Shown here: one piece after another, positions 36,114 to 45,786 of the stretch
Numbering within the stretch: position 1 is the first letter of the stretch
Layout: every line of letters begins with the position of its first letter
The notes under the pieces: generated by a model
Databases searched by the model: none
Told to the model about the DNA's origin: nothing
What the model saw: only the letters and a program-made list of their open reading frames with translations
Translations under genes and position numbers: made by a program
Assembly: GCA_029558635.1 (NCBI GenBank)
Contig: JAKQEE010000116.1
Span: 62,001 to 126,000 of the forward strand
Length of the DNA stretch: 64,000 nucleotides
Direction: 5' to 3'
From: Pseudomonadota bacterium
Lineage (GTDB): Bacteria > Pseudomonadota > Alphaproteobacteria > Micavibrionales > Micavibrionaceae

Positions 36114-37061
36114 ATGAATAACACCGCTCCGCATATTCCGGTAATGTTGAATGAAGTTTTGGCTGCCCTGCAACCTGCTGCAAACGAAACCTATGTCGAT
36201 GGCACGTTGGGTGCTGGCGGATATACCAGCGCCATTCTGGAGGCCGCACCGTGCAATGTGATTGCTTTCGACCGCGATCAAACCGCGCACGATATGGCTG
36301 CCGCATGGGGTGATGAATACAAAGGTCGCCTGACCTTGGTCAAAAGCAGCTTCTCGAATCTGGAAGAAGAATTGCAAGCGCGTGGCGTTGAAAAAGTCGA
36401 TGCGGTTATTCTTGATCTCGGTGTATCGTCGATGCAATTCGATGAAGGAGATCGTGGCTTCTCGTTCCGTTTTAACGGTCCGCTCGATATGCGCATGGAC
36501 CGCGCGGGTGGACAAACGGCTGCTGATCTGGTCAATAGCATGCCCGAAAAAGAATTGGCGGATATGATCTATCTCTATGGCGAGGAGCGTCATTCCCGCC
36601 GCATTGCCGCCGCCATCATCAAAAGACGTGCGGATAAAAAAATTGAAACCACCGCGCAACTGGCCGATATTGTCCGATCTGTCTTGCCGTTCTCTCCTAA
36701 AGATAAATCCGATCCCGCCACGCGCACCTTTCAGGCTTTGCGCATCGCCGTCAATGACGAACTTGGTGAACTGGAAAAGGTTCTTGAGGCCGCCGAACGT
36801 GTTTTGAAAGAAAATGGTCGATTGATTGTGGTCACGTTCCACTCTCTCGAGGACCGGATCGTCAAGGAATTCCTCGTCAAGCGGTCCAAACCCGCTCCCT
36901 CTCCCTCGCGTCATGCGCCAGCCGCACTCGACGCATCTCCTGACAGGCTGAGCTTTTCGCTCCTCACTAAAAAGCCTGTTCTCCCCACTGAAGAAGAAAC
37001 AAAACTCAACCCTCGTTCCCGCTCGGCCAAATTGCGTGCCGGCATCAGGAGGGCATCGTGA
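36114..37061 (+). CDS. rsmH: 16S rRNA (cytosine-1402-N4)-methyltransferase RsmH
   Basis: RsmH (MraW) methylates the exocyclic amine of C1402 in 16S rRNA. HIPVMLNEVLAAL is the family start; YVDGTLGAGGYTSAIL binds SAM; and ILDLGVSSMQFDEGDRGFSF, RTFQALRIAVNDEL and TFHSLEDRIVKEF are diagnostic. At 315 aa the length is normal. The stop overlaps ftsL by four bases. Confidence 0.97.
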   Translation: MNNTAPHIPVMLNEVLAALQPAANETYVDGTLGAGGYTSAILEAAPCNVIAFDRDQTAHDMAAAWGDEYKGRLTLVKSSFSNLEEELQARGVEKVDAVILDLGVSSMQFDEGDRGFSFRFNGPLDMRMDRAGGQTAADLVNSMPEKELADMIYLYGEERHSRRIAAAIIKRRADKKIETTAQLADIVRSVLPFSPKDKSDPATRTFQALRIAVNDELGELEKVLEAAERVLKENGRLIVVTFHSLEDRIVKEFLVKRSKPAPSPSRHAPAALDASPDRLSFSLLTKKPVLPTEEETKLNPRSRSAKLRAGIRRAS

Positions 37062-37429
37062 GAAAATTTGTCGTCAAACTCTCGACGGTTTTTGTTTTGT
37101 TTCTGGCTATTCTTTCCGGCTCTGCCTTGTTCTGGGTCTCGCAGAAGGTCCAGCAATTGGAGCGCGAACAACGCACGATGCACCAGAAGGTAGCTAGTGA
37201 GGAAGAAGGAATTCGCGTCCTCACCGCAGAATGGGACTACCTCAATCGCCCCGACCGTCTCGAAGCGCTGGCGGCCCGCTATCTGAAAACAATGGAGCCG
37301 GTTGCGCCTGAAGATTTGTTGAAAAGCGCCAATGCCGTTCCTGAAAAAGGCGAAGAAGACGAAGGGGCAACGCAAATTGTTCCTGCTCAGTATAAGGAAA
37401 AGAAAAGTGAAGGAGATAAGACTCAATGA
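37058..37429 (+). CDS. ftsL: Cell division protein FtsL-like
   Basis: A 123-aa bitopic protein with one membrane helix at about residues 8-26 and a leucine-zipper-like coiled coil (VQQLEREQRTMHQKV). EWDYLNRPDRLEALAARYL is the typical alphaproteobacterial FtsL signature. FtsL joins FtsB and FtsQ to activate FtsW-FtsI at the septum. It overlaps rsmH and ftsI by four bases each, so translation of the three is probably coupled. Confidence 0.85.
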   Translation: MRKFVVKLSTVFVLFLAILSGSALFWVSQKVQQLEREQRTMHQKVASEEEGIRVLTAEWDYLNRPDRLEALAARYLKTMEPVAPEDLLKSANAVPEKGEEDEGATQIVPAQYKEKKSEGDKTQ

Positions 37430-39138
37430 GCCGTAAATCTCCGTTCGCGCGTCTCACCATTCGTATCATGGGCGAAAAAAGCGGCAATCTCGATCTGGTT
37501 CGTGGACGTCTGGTGTTGCTCGCCACTTTGTTTGTTGTGTTTTATGCCGGTGTCATGGTGCGCTTGGTTGATGTCACGCTTATTCAGGGGTTAATCGACG
37601 ACAGTGATAGTTATATCGGCGCGCCGCAAGCGGATAACGAAGAAGAGCAGTCGAAGTTCCGTGCCGATATCGTGGACCGTAATGGCGTGTTGCTCGCAAC
37701 CTCGCTCAAAACCGCGTCGCTCCACGCCGATCCGAAAATCATCGTTGATCCGGTGGAAACGGCCAAGGGTCTTTCTAAAATATTCCCCGATGTGAGTTAT
37801 GGTGAGACGCTCAAAAAACTCCAAAGCGACAAACGGTTTGTTTGGATCAAGCGCAATCTGACACCGGACGAACAAAAGAAAATCCTCGAACTCGGTGACC
37901 CTGGCCTGGTGTTCGATTACGATTACCAGCGTTTCTATCCGCAAGGCGCGTTGACAGCGCACATGGTCGGCTACGACAATATCGACGGCAAAGGTCTGGC
38001 AGGGATCGAGCGCAGCTTCGATCATCTGCTTCGCCAATCCAAAGACCCGATGAAGCTGACGCTGGACGTTCGCTTGCAGCATATCCTTCGCCGTGAAATC
38101 AAAAAGGCAATCAGCGATTTTACTGCCAAGGCGGGTGCTGGAGTCATTATGGATGTTAATACTGGTGAAATTCTGGCAGCGACGTCCTTGCCGGATTTTA
38201 ACCCTCATGCGCCAAGCGCCGATCCAAAAGACCCTGAAATGTTCAACCGCGTCACGCTCGGGGTTTATGAACTGGGGTCGACCTTCAAAATTTTCACGAC
38301 CGCCGCCCTTCTGGAACAAAAGAAAACCCCGTTCACCAAAAAATACGATACCAGTGAACCGGTAAAAATTGCGGGCTATACAATTCACGATTTCCATGGT
38401 GAAAAGCGCCCTCTGACCATTCCTGAAGTCTTTATGGTGTCGTCGAATATCGGCACAGTCCATATGGCGCAGGAAATCGGAACCGACGGGCTGAAACGGT
38501 TTTATACCGATCTGGGATTAATGAAAAAACCGGAATTCGAAATTGATGAAGTGGGGTCGCCGATTATCCCCAGCCCGTGGCGCGAAGTGAATACACTCAC
38601 CGCGTCTTACGGACACGGCATTGCGGTTACCCCCCTGCAACTCGTGACCGCAACCTCGACCATTGTAAACGGCGGATTGAAAGTGACGCCGCATCTGGTC
38701 AAGCAGGATGAAGATCCCATCTCCCGTACCCGCATTGTTTCAAAGGAAACCTCGCTCAAAATGCGTCAGCTGATGCGTCTGGTAGTCAGCTCCGGAACCG
38801 CCAGAAAAGCGGATGTCGAAGGGTATATGATCGGCGGTAAAACCGGAACGGCAGAAAAGAATATTCATGGCCGTTACAGCCGCGATCAGCGCGTTGCGAC
38901 GTTTGTTGGTGCCTTCCCGATAGATGATCCGAAATACGCCATTCTGGTGATGGTTGACGAACCGCATCCGAACAAATCGAGCTATGGCTACGCAACGGCC
39001 GGATGGGTCGCGGTTCCAGCGGTCGGTCGTATTGTTTCGGCGGCTGGCTCTTTGCTCGGTATGAAACCGGAAACCGATATGGTTGATATTTCCGAACCGC
39101 TGAAACAATTTGTTTCGGCCAAGATAGGGGAGCATTAG
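37426..39138 (+). CDS. ftsI: Septal peptidoglycan transpeptidase FtsI (PBP3)
   Basis: A 570-aa class B penicillin-binding protein that cross-links septal wall. A membrane helix (about 24-46) is followed by the dimerisation domain starting at RADIVDRNGVLLAT and the transpeptidase domain. SxxK is S285-T-F-K288, SxN is SSN in MVSSNIGTVHM, and KTG is K472-T-G. It starts four bases before the ftsL stop and ends two bases before murE. Confidence 0.96.
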   Translation: MSRKSPFARLTIRIMGEKSGNLDLVRGRLVLLATLFVVFYAGVMVRLVDVTLIQGLIDDSDSYIGAPQADNEEEQSKFRADIVDRNGVLLATSLKTASLHADPKIIVDPVETAKGLSKIFPDVSYGETLKKLQSDKRFVWIKRNLTPDEQKKILELGDPGLVFDYDYQRFYPQGALTAHMVGYDNIDGKGLAGIERSFDHLLRQSKDPMKLTLDVRLQHILRREIKKAISDFTAKAGAGVIMDVNTGEILAATSLPDFNPHAPSADPKDPEMFNRVTLGVYELGSTFKIFTTAALLEQKKTPFTKKYDTSEPVKIAGYTIHDFHGEKRPLTIPEVFMVSSNIGTVHMAQEIGTDGLKRFYTDLGLMKKPEFEIDEVGSPIIPSPWREVNTLTASYGHGIAVTPLQLVTATSTIVNGGLKVTPHLVKQDEDPISRTRIVSKETSLKMRQLMRLVVSSGTARKADVEGYMIGGKTGTAEKNIHGRYSRDQRVATFVGAFPIDDPKYAILVMVDEPHPNKSSYGYATAGWVAVPAVGRIVSAAGSLLGMKPETDMVDISEPLKQFVSAKIGEH

Positions 39139-39140
39139 AT

Positions 39141-40556
39141 ATGATTTCTCTTCCCTCGCAGATTTCGGGTGTAACCAGCGACAGCCGCAAAGTCGAAAAA
39201 GGCTTTGTCTTCGTGGCTATTCAGGGCGCAAAATCCGATGGCCGCGAATACATTGCGCAAGCGGTCGAGAATGGCGCGTCGGTGATTGTGGCCGCCACCG
39301 GTTCAAACTGCAACGTTCCAGGTGCGGTATCTTACATTGAAACTACCGACCCGCGTGCATGGCTCTCGGCGGCCGCCTCGCAATTTTATGCAGGTGAGCC
39401 GGAAAGAATTGTGGCCGTCACTGGAACCAACGGCAAAACATCAACGGTGAATTTTACACGCCAAATTTGGGAAAAACTTGGTGAACGCGCAGCCTCGCTT
39501 GGAACATTGGGGGTCATCGGCGAAGGCTTGAGCGGTTATTCCGGCATGACCACGCCCGATCCGGTCGAGCTTCATAAAACCCTTCAGGATTTGAAACAAA
39601 AAGGGTTTGACTATCTGGCGATGGAGGCCTCTTCCATCGGTATCGAACAACACCGTCTGAATGGAATAACCATTGGGGCTGCCGGATACACCAACCTGAC
39701 CCACGACCATCTCGACTATCACGGGACGATGGAAGCTTATAAATCAATGAAGATGCGCCTCTTCTCGAAATTGCTGAAAGAAGATGGTGTGGCTGTCGTC
39801 AATGCCGATACGCCGGAATTTGCCGAGATCAAAACCATTTGCGAAAAACGCGGCATTACCTTCTGGGGCTACGGTCATAAAGGTGATGCGCTAAAACTCG
39901 TTGTCCGTGAAGCTATCCCGACCGGACAAAACCTGACGCTGGATGTTTTGGGTGCGCCTTACGAAGTTTTCCTGCCGCTGGTCGGCGAATTCCAGACCAT
40001 GAATGTTTTGTGCGCTTTGGGTCTGGTTTTGGCCGAAGGTAAGTTTGAAGTACATAAAGTCATTGAAACACTTTCTACCCTTTCGCCAATCCCCGGTCGT
40101 CTGCAACAGGTCAGCAATAGCTCTGTTTATGTCGATTACGCCCACACGCCCGACGCACTTGAAAATGTTCTGAATGCTCTTCGTCCGCATACAGCAGGTC
40201 GCCTGATCTGCCTGTTTGGCTGCGGTGGTGACCGCGACAAAACTAAACGTCCCAAAATGGGCGAAATATCAAGCCGTCTGGCTGACGTGACTATCGTCAC
40301 CGACGATAATCCCCGCAGTGAAGACCTTGCCACCATCCGTTCGGAAATTCTCGGTGGCGCTTCGCAATCTGCGATCAACATTGATGGCCGCCGCACCGCA
40401 ATCCGCAAGGCGGTGGCCATGATGCAAAACGGCGATGTTCTGGTTCTGGCTGGTAAAGGTCATGAACACGGACAAATATTCGCCACCCACACCGAACATT
40501 TCGACGACGTGGAAGAAGCTTCCAACGCGCTGAAGGAGGCAGCCCAAGCGTCTTAG
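39141..40556 (+). CDS. murE: UDP-MurNAc-tripeptide synthetase MurE (meso-DAP adding)
   Basis: MurE adds the third stem-peptide residue. GVTSDSRKVEKGFVFVA is the Mur ligase start and VTGTNGKTS the ATP loop. DNPRSED near the C-terminus is the DNPR motif that selects meso-diaminopimelate rather than lysine. At 471 aa it is full length. It follows ftsI by 2 bp; an 89-bp gap precedes murF. Confidence 0.96.
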   Translation: MISLPSQISGVTSDSRKVEKGFVFVAIQGAKSDGREYIAQAVENGASVIVAATGSNCNVPGAVSYIETTDPRAWLSAAASQFYAGEPERIVAVTGTNGKTSTVNFTRQIWEKLGERAASLGTLGVIGEGLSGYSGMTTPDPVELHKTLQDLKQKGFDYLAMEASSIGIEQHRLNGITIGAAGYTNLTHDHLDYHGTMEAYKSMKMRLFSKLLKEDGVAVVNADTPEFAEIKTICEKRGITFWGYGHKGDALKLVVREAIPTGQNLTLDVLGAPYEVFLPLVGEFQTMNVLCALGLVLAEGKFEVHKVIETLSTLSPIPGRLQQVSNSSVYVDYAHTPDALENVLNALRPHTAGRLICLFGCGGDRDKTKRPKMGEISSRLADVTIVTDDNPRSEDLATIRSEILGGASQSAINIDGRRTAIRKAVAMMQNGDVLVLAGKGHEHGQIFATHTEHFDDVEEASNALKEAAQAS

Positions 40557-40645
40557 AAACTTCGCCTAACGTCCTGCCAACTTTAAATCCCATCTGCCCT
40601 CGACCATCCAAGCCCGCCGTACTTTTAAGAGAAAGAAGAACCTTT

Positions 40646-42112
40646 ATGACCCACGCCGCAAATATTCTCTGGAGCTCCACCGAAGCCGCCAAAGCCGTAA
40701 ACGGCACGACCAATGGTACGTGGACAGCCTATGGGGTCTCGATTGACAGCCGCACGGTCAAGGCAGGCGATCTGTTCGTCGCCATTCGCGGTGACGCCAC
40801 CGACGGTCATAAATTTGTAAAAGACGCCCTCAATAAAGGGGCCGTGGCGGCCATTATCGATCAGGAGATTGAAGGTGTGGCGGAGGAAAAACTTCTGAAA
40901 GTCGCCGACACGTTCAAAGCGATGCAGGATTTGGGCATAGCCGCCCGCACCCGTTCCGCCGCCAAAATCATCGGCATCACCGGAAGCGTCGGAAAAACAG
41001 GAACGAAAGAAATGCTGGGTCGTGCCTTCTCAGCGCTCGGTCAAACCCACTATTCGGAAAAAAGCCTGAACAACCACTGGGGGGTTCCGCTCTCGCTCTC
41101 TCGCCTTCACGCTGGTGACGATTACGGCATTTTTGAAATGGGGATGAACCACGCGAATGAAATTGCGCCGCTCACCAAAATGGTCAAACCCCATGTGGCG
41201 ATTATCACCACTATTGCCCCTGTTCATGCCGGAAACTTTGCTGACGGCCTCGATGGGATCGCCCGCGCCAAAGCTGAAATTTTTGGAGGAATGGATGAGC
41301 ACGGGATTGCTATCCTGAACCGCGATAACGCGCAATTTGATCTCCTGAAATCCGAAGCTCAAAAATCCGGTATCAAAAAAATCTTTTCCTTCGGTAAAAA
41401 CGAAAGTGCTGATGCGCGTTTGATGGATTGCCTGATTGCCACCAATGGCACACGCGTGACGGCTAGCATCATGGGCGAAGAGCTGACTTTTACTTTGAAA
41501 GATGCGGGCGAACACATTGCCTTGAACGCGCTTTCAGTTCTTCTGGCTGTCAAATTGTTGGGGGAAGACGTTGCAAAGGCCGCCGAAGCTCTGCGCGGGA
41601 TGGAACCTGTGGCCGGTCGCGGCAAACGCGAATATATCAACGTGGGCGATCCGAATAATCCTGTAACCCTGATTGATGAAAGTTACAACGCATCGCCCGT
41701 CGCGATGGAAGCCGCATTCAAAGTCATGGCTCTGATTGATCCGGGTCGTGGTGGTCGCCGTATTGCCATTCTGGGGGATATGTACGAACTCGGAAACAAC
41801 GCGCCACAAATTCACCGTGATCTTGCTCTGCCATTGCAGGCTGCGGGCGTTGATTTGGTTTATACTTGCGGTCCATTGATGAAAAATCTTTATGACGCCA
41901 TCCCCGAACAAAATCGTGGAGCCCACGCGACCGAAAGCCCGGAACTCGCTAAAATCGTCCCTGATGTTCTGGTTCCAGGTGACGTTGTGCTCGTGAAGGG
42001 GTCGCGCGGCGGTGGAGAAATTCCGCGCATGCAAGTCGTTGTCGAAGCTCTGCGCGAACTGCCGAAGAAAATGTCGAATGCCGCCAACGCACGGCAGGAA
42101 GGAAACAGATAA
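40646..42112 (+). CDS. murF: UDP-MurNAc-tripeptide-D-Ala-D-Ala ligase MurF
   Basis: MurF adds D-Ala-D-Ala to complete the UDP-MurNAc pentapeptide. The 488-aa protein has GVSIDSRTVKAGDLFVAI at the start, the ATP loop GITGSVGKTGTKEM, KSLNNHWGVPLSL and the DESYNASPVAMEAA motif. The start is preceded by AAGAAGAA. Its stop is immediately followed by the mraY ATG. Confidence 0.96.
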   Translation: MTHAANILWSSTEAAKAVNGTTNGTWTAYGVSIDSRTVKAGDLFVAIRGDATDGHKFVKDALNKGAVAAIIDQEIEGVAEEKLLKVADTFKAMQDLGIAARTRSAAKIIGITGSVGKTGTKEMLGRAFSALGQTHYSEKSLNNHWGVPLSLSRLHAGDDYGIFEMGMNHANEIAPLTKMVKPHVAIITTIAPVHAGNFADGLDGIARAKAEIFGGMDEHGIAILNRDNAQFDLLKSEAQKSGIKKIFSFGKNESADARLMDCLIATNGTRVTASIMGEELTFTLKDAGEHIALNALSVLLAVKLLGEDVAKAAEALRGMEPVAGRGKREYINVGDPNNPVTLIDESYNASPVAMEAAFKVMALIDPGRGGRRIAILGDMYELGNNAPQIHRDLALPLQAAGVDLVYTCGPLMKNLYDAIPEQNRGAHATESPELAKIVPDVLVPGDVVLVKGSRGGGEIPRMQVVVEALRELPKKMSNAANARQEGNR

Positions 42113-43195
42113 ATGCTCTCACTTCTCGCAGACCTCAAAGACTGGCACATCTTTTTCAACCTGTTCAATTACGTATCCTTCCGCACCGGTGGGGCGATTA
42201 TCACTGCCTTTATCCTCTCGCTCTATATGGGAAAGCCGATGATCGCATGGTTGAAATCCTTGCAAGGCGCAGGCCAGCCGATCCGCGACGATGGGCCGGA
42301 AACCCACCTGAAAAAAGTCGGAACGCCGACCATGGGAGGCCTGATGATTTTGATTTCCGTGACACTGAGCACGGTTTTGTGGGCTCAACCGTCCAACCCC
42401 TTTATCTGGATGGCACTTCTGGTGATGGTGGGTTTTGGCGGGCTGGGCTTTGCCGATGACTTCCTGAAACTCACCAAACGCAATACGAAAGGCCTGTCGA
42501 GCAAACTCAAACTCGTCGGGCAAACACTCATCTCTCTGGTCGCAACCGCAGGAATTGTCCATTTTCTGCCCAAGGAAATTGCAACCGATATCGCCATTCC
42601 GTTTTTCAAAGACTTTTTTGTGCCATTGGGAATTTTCTTTTTCCTGTGGTCGATCTTTGTAATGATCGGTGCCTCGAACGCTGTCAACCTGACGGACGGT
42701 TTGGATGGTCTGGCCATTGTACCTGTTGCCATTGCCGCCGCCTGTTTCGGCCTGATCGCCTATTTGGTCGGGCGTGTGGACTTTTCAAATTACCTTCAAA
42801 TTCCTTACGTTCCCGGTACGGCGGAACTGGCCATTCTCTGCGGCGCACTGGTTGGCGGTGCGATGGGATTTCTGTGGTTCAATGCCCCACCCGCGATGAT
42901 ATTTATGGGGGATACGGGGTCTCTCGCCATGGGCGGCGTTTTGGGTACGATTTCGATCATGGTCAAACACGAACTGGTTCTGGCTATTGTCGGTGGTTTG
43001 TTTGTGATGGAAACCGTATCTGTGATTATTCAGGTGGCCTCTTTCAAATTGCGCGGAAAGCGGGTATTTCTGATGGCGCCGATCCACCACCATTTCGAGA
43101 AAAAAGGATGGTCGGAATCGACCGTTGTCATCCGCTTCTGGATTATCGCGATGGTTTTGGCATTGATCGGATTGTCGACATTGAAACTGAGATAG
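42113..43195 (+). CDS. mraY: Phospho-MurNAc-pentapeptide transferase MraY
   Basis: MraY moves phospho-MurNAc-pentapeptide to undecaprenyl phosphate, making lipid I. A 360-aa polytopic membrane protein with KVGTPTMGGLMI, the catalytic aspartate pair in GFADDFLKLTKRNTKGL, NLTDGLDGLAI and the loop MAPIHHHFEKKGW. Its ATG directly follows the murF stop. Confidence 0.97.
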   Translation: MLSLLADLKDWHIFFNLFNYVSFRTGGAIITAFILSLYMGKPMIAWLKSLQGAGQPIRDDGPETHLKKVGTPTMGGLMILISVTLSTVLWAQPSNPFIWMALLVMVGFGGLGFADDFLKLTKRNTKGLSSKLKLVGQTLISLVATAGIVHFLPKEIATDIAIPFFKDFFVPLGIFFFLWSIFVMIGASNAVNLTDGLDGLAIVPVAIAAACFGLIAYLVGRVDFSNYLQIPYVPGTAELAILCGALVGGAMGFLWFNAPPAMIFMGDTGSLAMGGVLGTISIMVKHELVLAIVGGLFVMETVSVIIQVASFKLRGKRVFLMAPIHHHFEKKGWSESTVVIRFWIIAMVLALIGLSTLKLR

Positions 43196-43202
43196 AAAAG
43201 AT

Positions 43203-44612
43203 ATGATTGATTTGAGCCATTTGCGCGGGCAGAGAGTTGCCGTGATGGGACTGGGAAAAACCGGCCTCTCGGTGGCTCACGCATTGGTTCAGGCGGGAGT
43301 TGAAGTTTGCGTCTGGGACGATAACGAAGACAAGTGCGAACAGGCCCGCGCCGCAGGGTTGATCGTCAAAGATTTGCGCGTAGCCCCATTGGATAATCTG
43401 AATGCAATTTTATGGTCACCCGGTATCCCGCACACCCACCCTATCCCGCATCCGGTCGCGGTCAGAGCAGGGGCCGCGCAAATCTCCCTGATCTCGGATA
43501 TCGAATTGTTGCTCTCGGCGCATCCTGAAACCGATGTGGTGGCCATCACCGGAACCAACGGCAAATCGACAACGACCGCACTGGTCGGACATATATTAAG
43601 CGCATTTCGCCCCACGGAAGTCGGCGGCAATATTGGCCGTCCTGCACTTGATATGCCAGACCTCGGGAGTGAAGGAACCTACGTCCTCGAACTCTCCTCC
43701 TATCAGATCGAACTCACTCCATCGCTTTCGCCGACTTCGGTCATTTTGCTCAATATCACGCCCGACCATCTGGAACGTCACGGCGGCATGGAAGGATATA
43801 TCGCCGCCAAGGAACAAATCTTTGCCAATCCGCCAATTGACAGCCGTAAGCCGACCGCCGTGATTTGCATTGACACCAAGCCTTGCGCCGACATTGCAAA
43901 GCGCCTGAAGGATAACGGAACATGGACGGTCATTCTGGTTTCGACAAAAGAAATACTGGATGAGGGTGTCTATGTCGCCGACGGAATTCTTTATGAGGTC
44001 CGTAGCGGTGAATCTGTAAGTATTGCGGACTTAAGAGACCTCAAGGCTCTCAAGGGACAACACAACCATGAAAACGCAGCTTGTGCGTATGCCGCGCTGC
44101 GCCATGTCTACGGAATCGAGCCGGATCATATCATTCGTGAAATGATCTCGTTCGGTGGCTTGCCTCATCGCCAATATTTGACGCGTATCGTAGGTGGTGT
44201 GGCTTATATCAACGATTCCAAAGCCACCAATGCCGAGGCCGCGTCCAAGGCTCTGGCCTGCTACCACCGCATCTACTGGATTCTCGGTGGCCTGCCGAAA
44301 GAAGGTGGATTGAACGGACTGGAAGAGTTTATGCCGCGCATTGAAAAAGCCTACCTGATCGGCCAAGCAGCGCACGAATTTGCCGCGTGGCTTGAAAAGC
44401 GCAAAGTCCCTTTCGAACATTGTGAAACGCTTGATAACGCTGTAAGAGCTGCGCATCTCGATGCACAGGCAGGGCTTGGAAAACCCGGAACCAGCGGTGC
44501 AGGGGTGGTTTTACTCTCCCCTGCGTGCGCGTCATGGGATCAATTCCAGTCTTTCGAACACCGTGGCGACGTCTTTATGACGCTGGTCGGTAAACTGGAA
44601 GAGGGGGTATAG
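43203..44612 (+). CDS. murD: UDP-MurNAc-L-alanine-D-glutamate ligase MurD
   Basis: MurD adds D-glutamate to UDP-MurNAc-L-Ala. The 469-aa protein has an N-terminal Rossmann-like VAVMGLGKTGLS, the ATP loop ITGTNGKSTTTALVG, ELSSYQIE and ITPDHLERHGGMEGY, and NDSKATNAEA in the C-terminal domain. It is encoded 7 bp after mraY and one base before ftsW. Confidence 0.96.
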   Translation: MIDLSHLRGQRVAVMGLGKTGLSVAHALVQAGVEVCVWDDNEDKCEQARAAGLIVKDLRVAPLDNLNAILWSPGIPHTHPIPHPVAVRAGAAQISLISDIELLLSAHPETDVVAITGTNGKSTTTALVGHILSAFRPTEVGGNIGRPALDMPDLGSEGTYVLELSSYQIELTPSLSPTSVILLNITPDHLERHGGMEGYIAAKEQIFANPPIDSRKPTAVICIDTKPCADIAKRLKDNGTWTVILVSTKEILDEGVYVADGILYEVRSGESVSIADLRDLKALKGQHNHENAACAYAALRHVYGIEPDHIIREMISFGGLPHRQYLTRIVGGVAYINDSKATNAEAASKALACYHRIYWILGGLPKEGGLNGLEEFMPRIEKAYLIGQAAHEFAAWLEKRKVPFEHCETLDNAVRAAHLDAQAGLGKPGTSGAGVVLLSPACASWDQFQSFEHRGDVFMTLVGKLEEGV

Positions 44613-44613
44613 G

Positions 44614-45786
44614 ATGAGTTCAATGCCGCTCGCCTCGTATTTCGCCAGAACCGACCGCTCGCTGATTGCGCGGTGGTGGTGGACGGTTGATAAGAAAATG
44701 CTCTTTGCGCTTCTGGCACTGATCGCGATCGGCATTTCTCTGGTGGCATCCGCATCTCCGGCAGTGGCGACAAGAATCGGAGCCACCCCCACACACTTTA
44801 TCACACGCCACATGATCTTTGCTTTTCCGGCTGCCGTAATCATGATGGCCGTTTCAATGATGGGGCATCAGATGATCCGGCGCGTTGGAACGATTGTGTT
44901 TGGAAGTGCAATCTTATTGATGTTTATCGTACCTTTTGCCGGTTCCGATATCAAAGGCGCGCAGCGCTGGATACAGATTTTTGGATTTTCTCTTCAGCCT
45001 AGTGAATTCATAAAACCGGCCTTTGCAATTGTTACCGCATGGCTGATCGCGCACCAGAAACAGTACGAAAACATTCCGGGATATCTGCTTTCAATCGGCA
45101 TTTACGCTCTGGTGGTGCTGTTGCTGTTGGCTCAGCCTGATTTTGGTATGACAGTGGTGGTAACATTCATGTTTATCTCGCAAGCTTTTATCGCGGGCCT
45201 GCCGTTCCGTTATCTGGTGCTGCTGGTCCTGTTCGCGATGGTGGCGGTTGTTGGGATTTATTCCACCTTCGATCACGTTCGCAGCCGGATCGACCGCTTT
45301 ATGGACCCGAATGGTGGAGGTGACACGTACCAGATTGACCGTTCGCTTGAAGCCTTTGCCAATGGCGGATTGATCGGGACCGGACCGGGACAGGGTACAG
45401 TAAAAAATACCATCCCCGATGCCCATGCCGACTTTATTTTCTCGGTTTCCGGTGAAGAATACGGCCTGATCCTCACCATCGGATTGGTTGCGATCTACGG
45501 GTTTGTTTTACTGCGCGGCTTTTCAAGATTGATGGAGACAACGGATTTGTTTGTGATTCTCGCGGCAGGCGGTATATTATGTATGTTCGGCATGCAGGCC
45601 TTCGTCCATATGGGATCGAGCCTTCATCTGCTGCCGACCAAAGGCATGACGCTCCCCTTCATCAGTTACGGTGGATCATCAATTGTTGCCATGGGGTTTT
45701 CGATGGGTGTGGTTCTGGGCCTGACGCGCCGTGAAACGCGAACCACAATTGCGCGCCGCGGTCTTTCATTGTCGACGAGGATATGA
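44614..45786 (+). CDS. ftsW: Septal peptidoglycan glycosyltransferase FtsW
   Basis: A 390-aa SEDS-family membrane polymerase. GAQRWIQIFGFSLQPSEFIKPA, AQPDFGMTVVV and GPGQGTVKNTIPDAHADFIFSV are hallmark stretches, ending with LHLLPTKGMTLPFISYGGSS. It works with FtsI at the septum. RodA at 18746 is the elongation paralogue in this window. The stop overlaps murG. Confidence 0.96.
   Translation: MSSMPLASYFARTDRSLIARWWWTVDKKMLFALLALIAIGISLVASASPAVATRIGATPTHFITRHMIFAFPAAVIMMAVSMMGHQMIRRVGTIVFGSAILLMFIVPFAGSDIKGAQRWIQIFGFSLQPSEFIKPAFAIVTAWLIAHQKQYENIPGYLLSIGIYALVVLLLLAQPDFGMTVVVTFMFISQAFIAGLPFRYLVLLVLFAMVAVVGIYSTFDHVRSRIDRFMDPNGGGDTYQIDRSLEAFANGGLIGTGPGQGTVKNTIPDAHADFIFSVSGEEYGLILTIGLVAIYGFVLLRGFSRLMETTDLFVILAAGGILCMFGMQAFVHMGSSLHLLPTKGMTLPFISYGGSSIVAMGFSMGVVLGLTRRETRTTIARRGLSLSTRI

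Noticed and set aside
35667-36914. A 415-aa minus-strand open frame across mraZ and rsmH
   Set aside because: It spans two confidently identified plus-strand genes and matches no family; it is a shadow frame.
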